DNA from: Psychrobacter sp.
Lineage (GTDB): Bacteria > Pseudomonadota > Gammaproteobacteria > Pseudomonadales > Moraxellaceae
DNA length: 15,277 nucleotides
Assembly: GCA_029264635.1 (NCBI GenBank)
Contig: JARIAA010000294.1
Span: 1 to 15,277, forward strand
Direction: 5' to 3'
This document shows positions 13,926-15,277 of this stretch, one piece after another. A program made the translations under genes and the position numbers. The notes beneath the pieces are model-generated. The model did not search any database. It had not been told where the DNA came from and saw nothing but the letters and a program-made list of their open reading frames with translations. The number at the start of each line of letters is the position of its first letter. The stretch's first letter is position 1.

Positions 13926-14118
13926 CACGTCGATATGGAGAAAATGAGCTCAAAGCAAGGTATACAATAATATGCACCATAAAGCTTACGATATAGGCTT
14001 TTTGTAGTAGATGAGCAATCAATGTTAGTGTACAAGAGGTTTTTTATAACCTCTGTTTTCAACGGTTTCAACAAAATTCTGTTAATTTGATTGTGCTTTT
14101 TTTATAAAAAGTCCTACT

Positions 14119-14124
14119 TATAAT
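14119..14124 (+). promoter_or_regulatory. Possible -10 element for the MliC-like lipoprotein gene
   Basis: A perfect TATAAT lies about 158 nt before the ATG. The -35 position has only T-rich sequence; TTGTGC at 14091-14096 is too far (22-nt spacer). The site is AT-rich and the match may be coincidental. Confidence 0.22.
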
Positions 14125-14281
14125 TTAGCTAATTGATTAATATAACGTCGATAGCGGCACTTTCCCCTTTAAAATAAGACTCATAATAACCCGCAAAAAA
14201 CTAACTAATAACAACAAGAAAAAACAGTCTGTCGTGTATGATGACGGTTTTGTACAATCCCTACTACAACTGAGGAATACC

Positions 14282-14653
14282 ATGAAAAAACTCCTAGCAA
14301 CGGCACCACTTTTTTTATTACTAGCCGCTTGTGCAACTAACAGCCCGATGAGCGGTAATAATACGCCAGCGCAAAGCGCAAAAGCGCAAACCCTTACCTG
14401 TGAAGACAATGGCCAAGTGGCTGCCGCCTATTCTGCGAACGGTACGGTCGCTCACTTAAACGTGACATTACCAAAAGCTGGTTTAAATAACCAAAAAGTG
14501 ACGCTTAATCAAGCGGTATCAGGTTCTGGCGCACGATATGTGAATAATACTAACCCTAAAATGAGCTATGAGTGGCAGACCAAAGCTGATTACGGTATCT
14601 TGAGCATAAGCTCAACGAACGGTCAGCAGTACAGTGTGAATTGCCAATTGTAA
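14282..14653 (+). CDS. MliC-like (C-type lysozyme inhibitor) lipoprotein
   Basis: A 123-residue exported lipoprotein: M-K-K start, hydrophobic stretch, and lipobox L-A-A-C with Cys17. A polar linker (to about residue 38) precedes a small domain with two cysteines, in T-C-E-D-N-G-Q and V-N-C-Q-L at the very end, the expected MliC disulfide. The S-G-S-G-A-R-Y motif matches the conserved S-G-x-x-Y region of MliC, which contacts the lysozyme active site; the second MliC motif (W-x-K-G type) is altered to W-Q-T-K-A-D-Y-G. MliC proteins protect the envelope from host or environmental lysozyme. The frame extends upstream to 14234, but GAGGAAT just before 14282 and the signal peptide fix the start. 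It is the only plus-strand gene in the window and has its own terminator. Confidence 0.8.
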   Translation: MKKLLATAPLFLLLAACATNSPMSGNNTPAQSAKAQTLTCEDNGQVAAAYSANGTVAHLNVTLPKAGLNNQKVTLNQAVSGSGARYVNNTNPKMSYEWQTKADYGILSISSTNGQQYSVNCQL

Positions 14654-14694
14654 AGACACTCATCATATCCTTCGCTTTATGAAGAAGGAGCTAT

Positions 14695-14731
14695 AAAAAG
14701 TGCCCGTCATGAACTTGACTGGCACTTTTTT
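14695..14731. terminator. Bidirectional intrinsic terminator
   Basis: AAAAAGTGCC (14695-14704) pairs with GGCAC-TTTTT (14721-14730), and inner GTCA (14706-14709) pairs with TGAC (14716-14719) around a 6-nt loop, with one C-T mismatch. A U run follows on both strands. It lies 42 nt after the MliC-like stop and also 82 nt past the stop of the convergent RidA-family gene, so it can end both transcripts. Confidence 0.9.
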
Positions 14732-14812
14732 ATGAAAAGGCGTTCAGTAAAAGAATGTAATGGCTACTGAACTGTGCTGATCCTCATCATTCATTATCAT
14801 GATACATTACCC

Positions 14813-15265
14813 CTATGGCAATGCTGGCGGCGTACCTTCGGCGTTAGATACAACAGTATCAATCTGGATTAACGCATTCATAGGAATAGCGGCGACGCCA
14901 ATCACAGTTCTTGCTGGCAGATCACTACTAAAGTAAGTCTTGTAGACATCGTTTACTGCGTCGACATCTGTAATGTCTTTGAGTTGGATGGTCATTTTTA
15001 CCACATCATCCATTACATAATCGATACTTTCTACAATGGTTTTGATGTTTTTCAGGCACTGCGCGGCCTGCACTTTTATATCATTTGCAACAAAAGCGTC
15101 GGTCGTGGTATTGACAGGCAATTGCGCTGAGATATAGTTGTAATGCGAAAAAGCAACGGTTTGGGTAGAGAGTAAATTTTGCGGGGCAATGTCGGTGTTT
15201 CTGGATACTTTTATGATAGTGTCATTAATAGTGTCACTAACAGTATGATGCGTAGTGTCGTTCAT
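14813..15265 (-). CDS. RidA family protein with conserved arginine, possible N-terminal extension
   Basis: A second RidA/YjgF/UK114 protein. The C-terminal signature L-P-A-R-T-V-I-G-V keeps the catalytic-type arginine (Arg119), followed by A-L-I-Q-I-D-T-V-V, where Asp stands for the usual second Glu. The I-S-A-Q-L-P-V segment replaces the usual S-G-Q-x-P motif. Enamine/imine deamination is plausible but the sequence is divergent from RidA proper. The first 20 or so residues are low-complexity, with GACACT repeated three times in the DNA, and are atypical of the family. The frame stays open to the right edge, so the start at 15265 is tentative; GGGA lies 8 nt upstream. It converges on the MliC-like gene and shares its terminator. 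Confidence 0.85.
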   Translation of the reverse strand: MNDTTHHTVSDTINDTIIKVSRNTDIAPQNLLSTQTVAFSHYNYISAQLPVNTTTDAFVANDIKVQAAQCLKNIKTIVESIDYVMDDVVKMTIQLKDITDVDAVNDVYKTYFSSDLPARTVIGVAAIPMNALIQIDTVVSNAEGTPPALP

Positions 15266-15277
15266 ATCGATATTCCC

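Larger units (their letters stand above)
13776..14281. other. Divergent intergenic region between the hydroxylase operon and the MliC-like gene
   Basis: About 500 nt with no convincing gene; the short frames here lack ribosome-binding sites and family motifs. It should hold the promoters for the minus-strand hydroxylase operon and the plus-strand lipoprotein gene. Visible elements are a tandem 14-bp repeat (13899-13925), a 7-bp hairpin AGAGGTT/AACCTCT with a 6-nt loop (14035-14054) followed by GTTTTC, an AT-rich CTTTTT/AAAAAG dyad near 14096-14111, and a TATAAT at 14119-14124. I could not place a convincing promoter for the hydroxylase operon. Confidence 0.6.

Noticed and set aside
13720..14022. 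100-residue minus-strand frame upstream of the 2Fe-2S subunit
   Set aside because: It overlaps the subunit start, lacks a ribosome-binding site and recognisable motifs, and runs through the regulatory region.
14035..14054. Hairpin AGAGGTT/AACCTCT as a terminator
   Set aside because: No gene ends just before it on either strand and the trailing T run is short; left as an unexplained dyad in the intergenic region.
14137..14409. 90-residue minus-strand frame opposite the lipoprotein gene
   Set aside because: It is the antisense shadow of the lipoprotein signal sequence; hydrophobic residues arise from the complementary strand.

Overview
The window reads as a chromosomal segment of a gammaproteobacterium of moderate to low G+C, most likely Moraxellaceae and probably Psychrobacter. 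That assignment rests on overall protein character and base composition only; no rRNA or taxonomic marker is present. Nearly everything is encoded on the minus strand, so transcription runs from right to left.

The core (about 13.8 kb down to 1.0 kb) is a collinear molybdenum-cofactor cluster. In transcription order it holds a three-subunit molybdenum hydroxylase of the PaoABC (YagTSR) aldehyde oxidoreductase type (2Fe-2S subunit 13068-13775, FAD/4Fe-4S subunit 12064-13071, molybdopterin subunit 9605-12061). A strong intrinsic terminator at 9546-9574 follows. Next come an XdhC/CoxI maturation factor (8284-9525) overlapping a MocA-like molybdopterin nucleotidyltransferase (7595-8287), then moeA, moaA, moaB, moaC, moaD and moaE. 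Last are modA, which overlaps moaE by 8 nt, and modB. The order runs roughly backwards along the pathway: enzyme, enzyme maturation, dinucleotide formation, Mo insertion, molybdopterin synthesis, molybdate import. modC (the importer ATPase), moeB (MoaD activation) and mogA are not in the window.

On the left are a RidA-family protein that lacks the canonical catalytic arginine (463-867) and a universal stress protein cut by the window edge (1-410). On the right are a roughly 500-nt non-coding region with a tandem 14-bp repeat carrying TTTCGAAA upstream of the hydroxylase operon, and the only plus-strand gene, a small MliC-like lipoprotein (14282-14653). A bidirectional terminator follows it, and then a second RidA-family protein that keeps the arginine (14813-15265).

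Together these genes would import molybdate, build molybdopterin, insert Mo, add a nucleotide (probably CMP), mature the cofactor through XdhC, and load it into the hydroxylase. Unlike E. coli PaoABC, the iron-sulfur subunit has no Tat signal, so this complex is predicted to work in the cytoplasm. I found no CRISPR array, tRNA, rRNA, insertion sequence or recognisable Moco riboswitch. The notable points are departures from the standard Pao/Moco templates, not a wholly new system.
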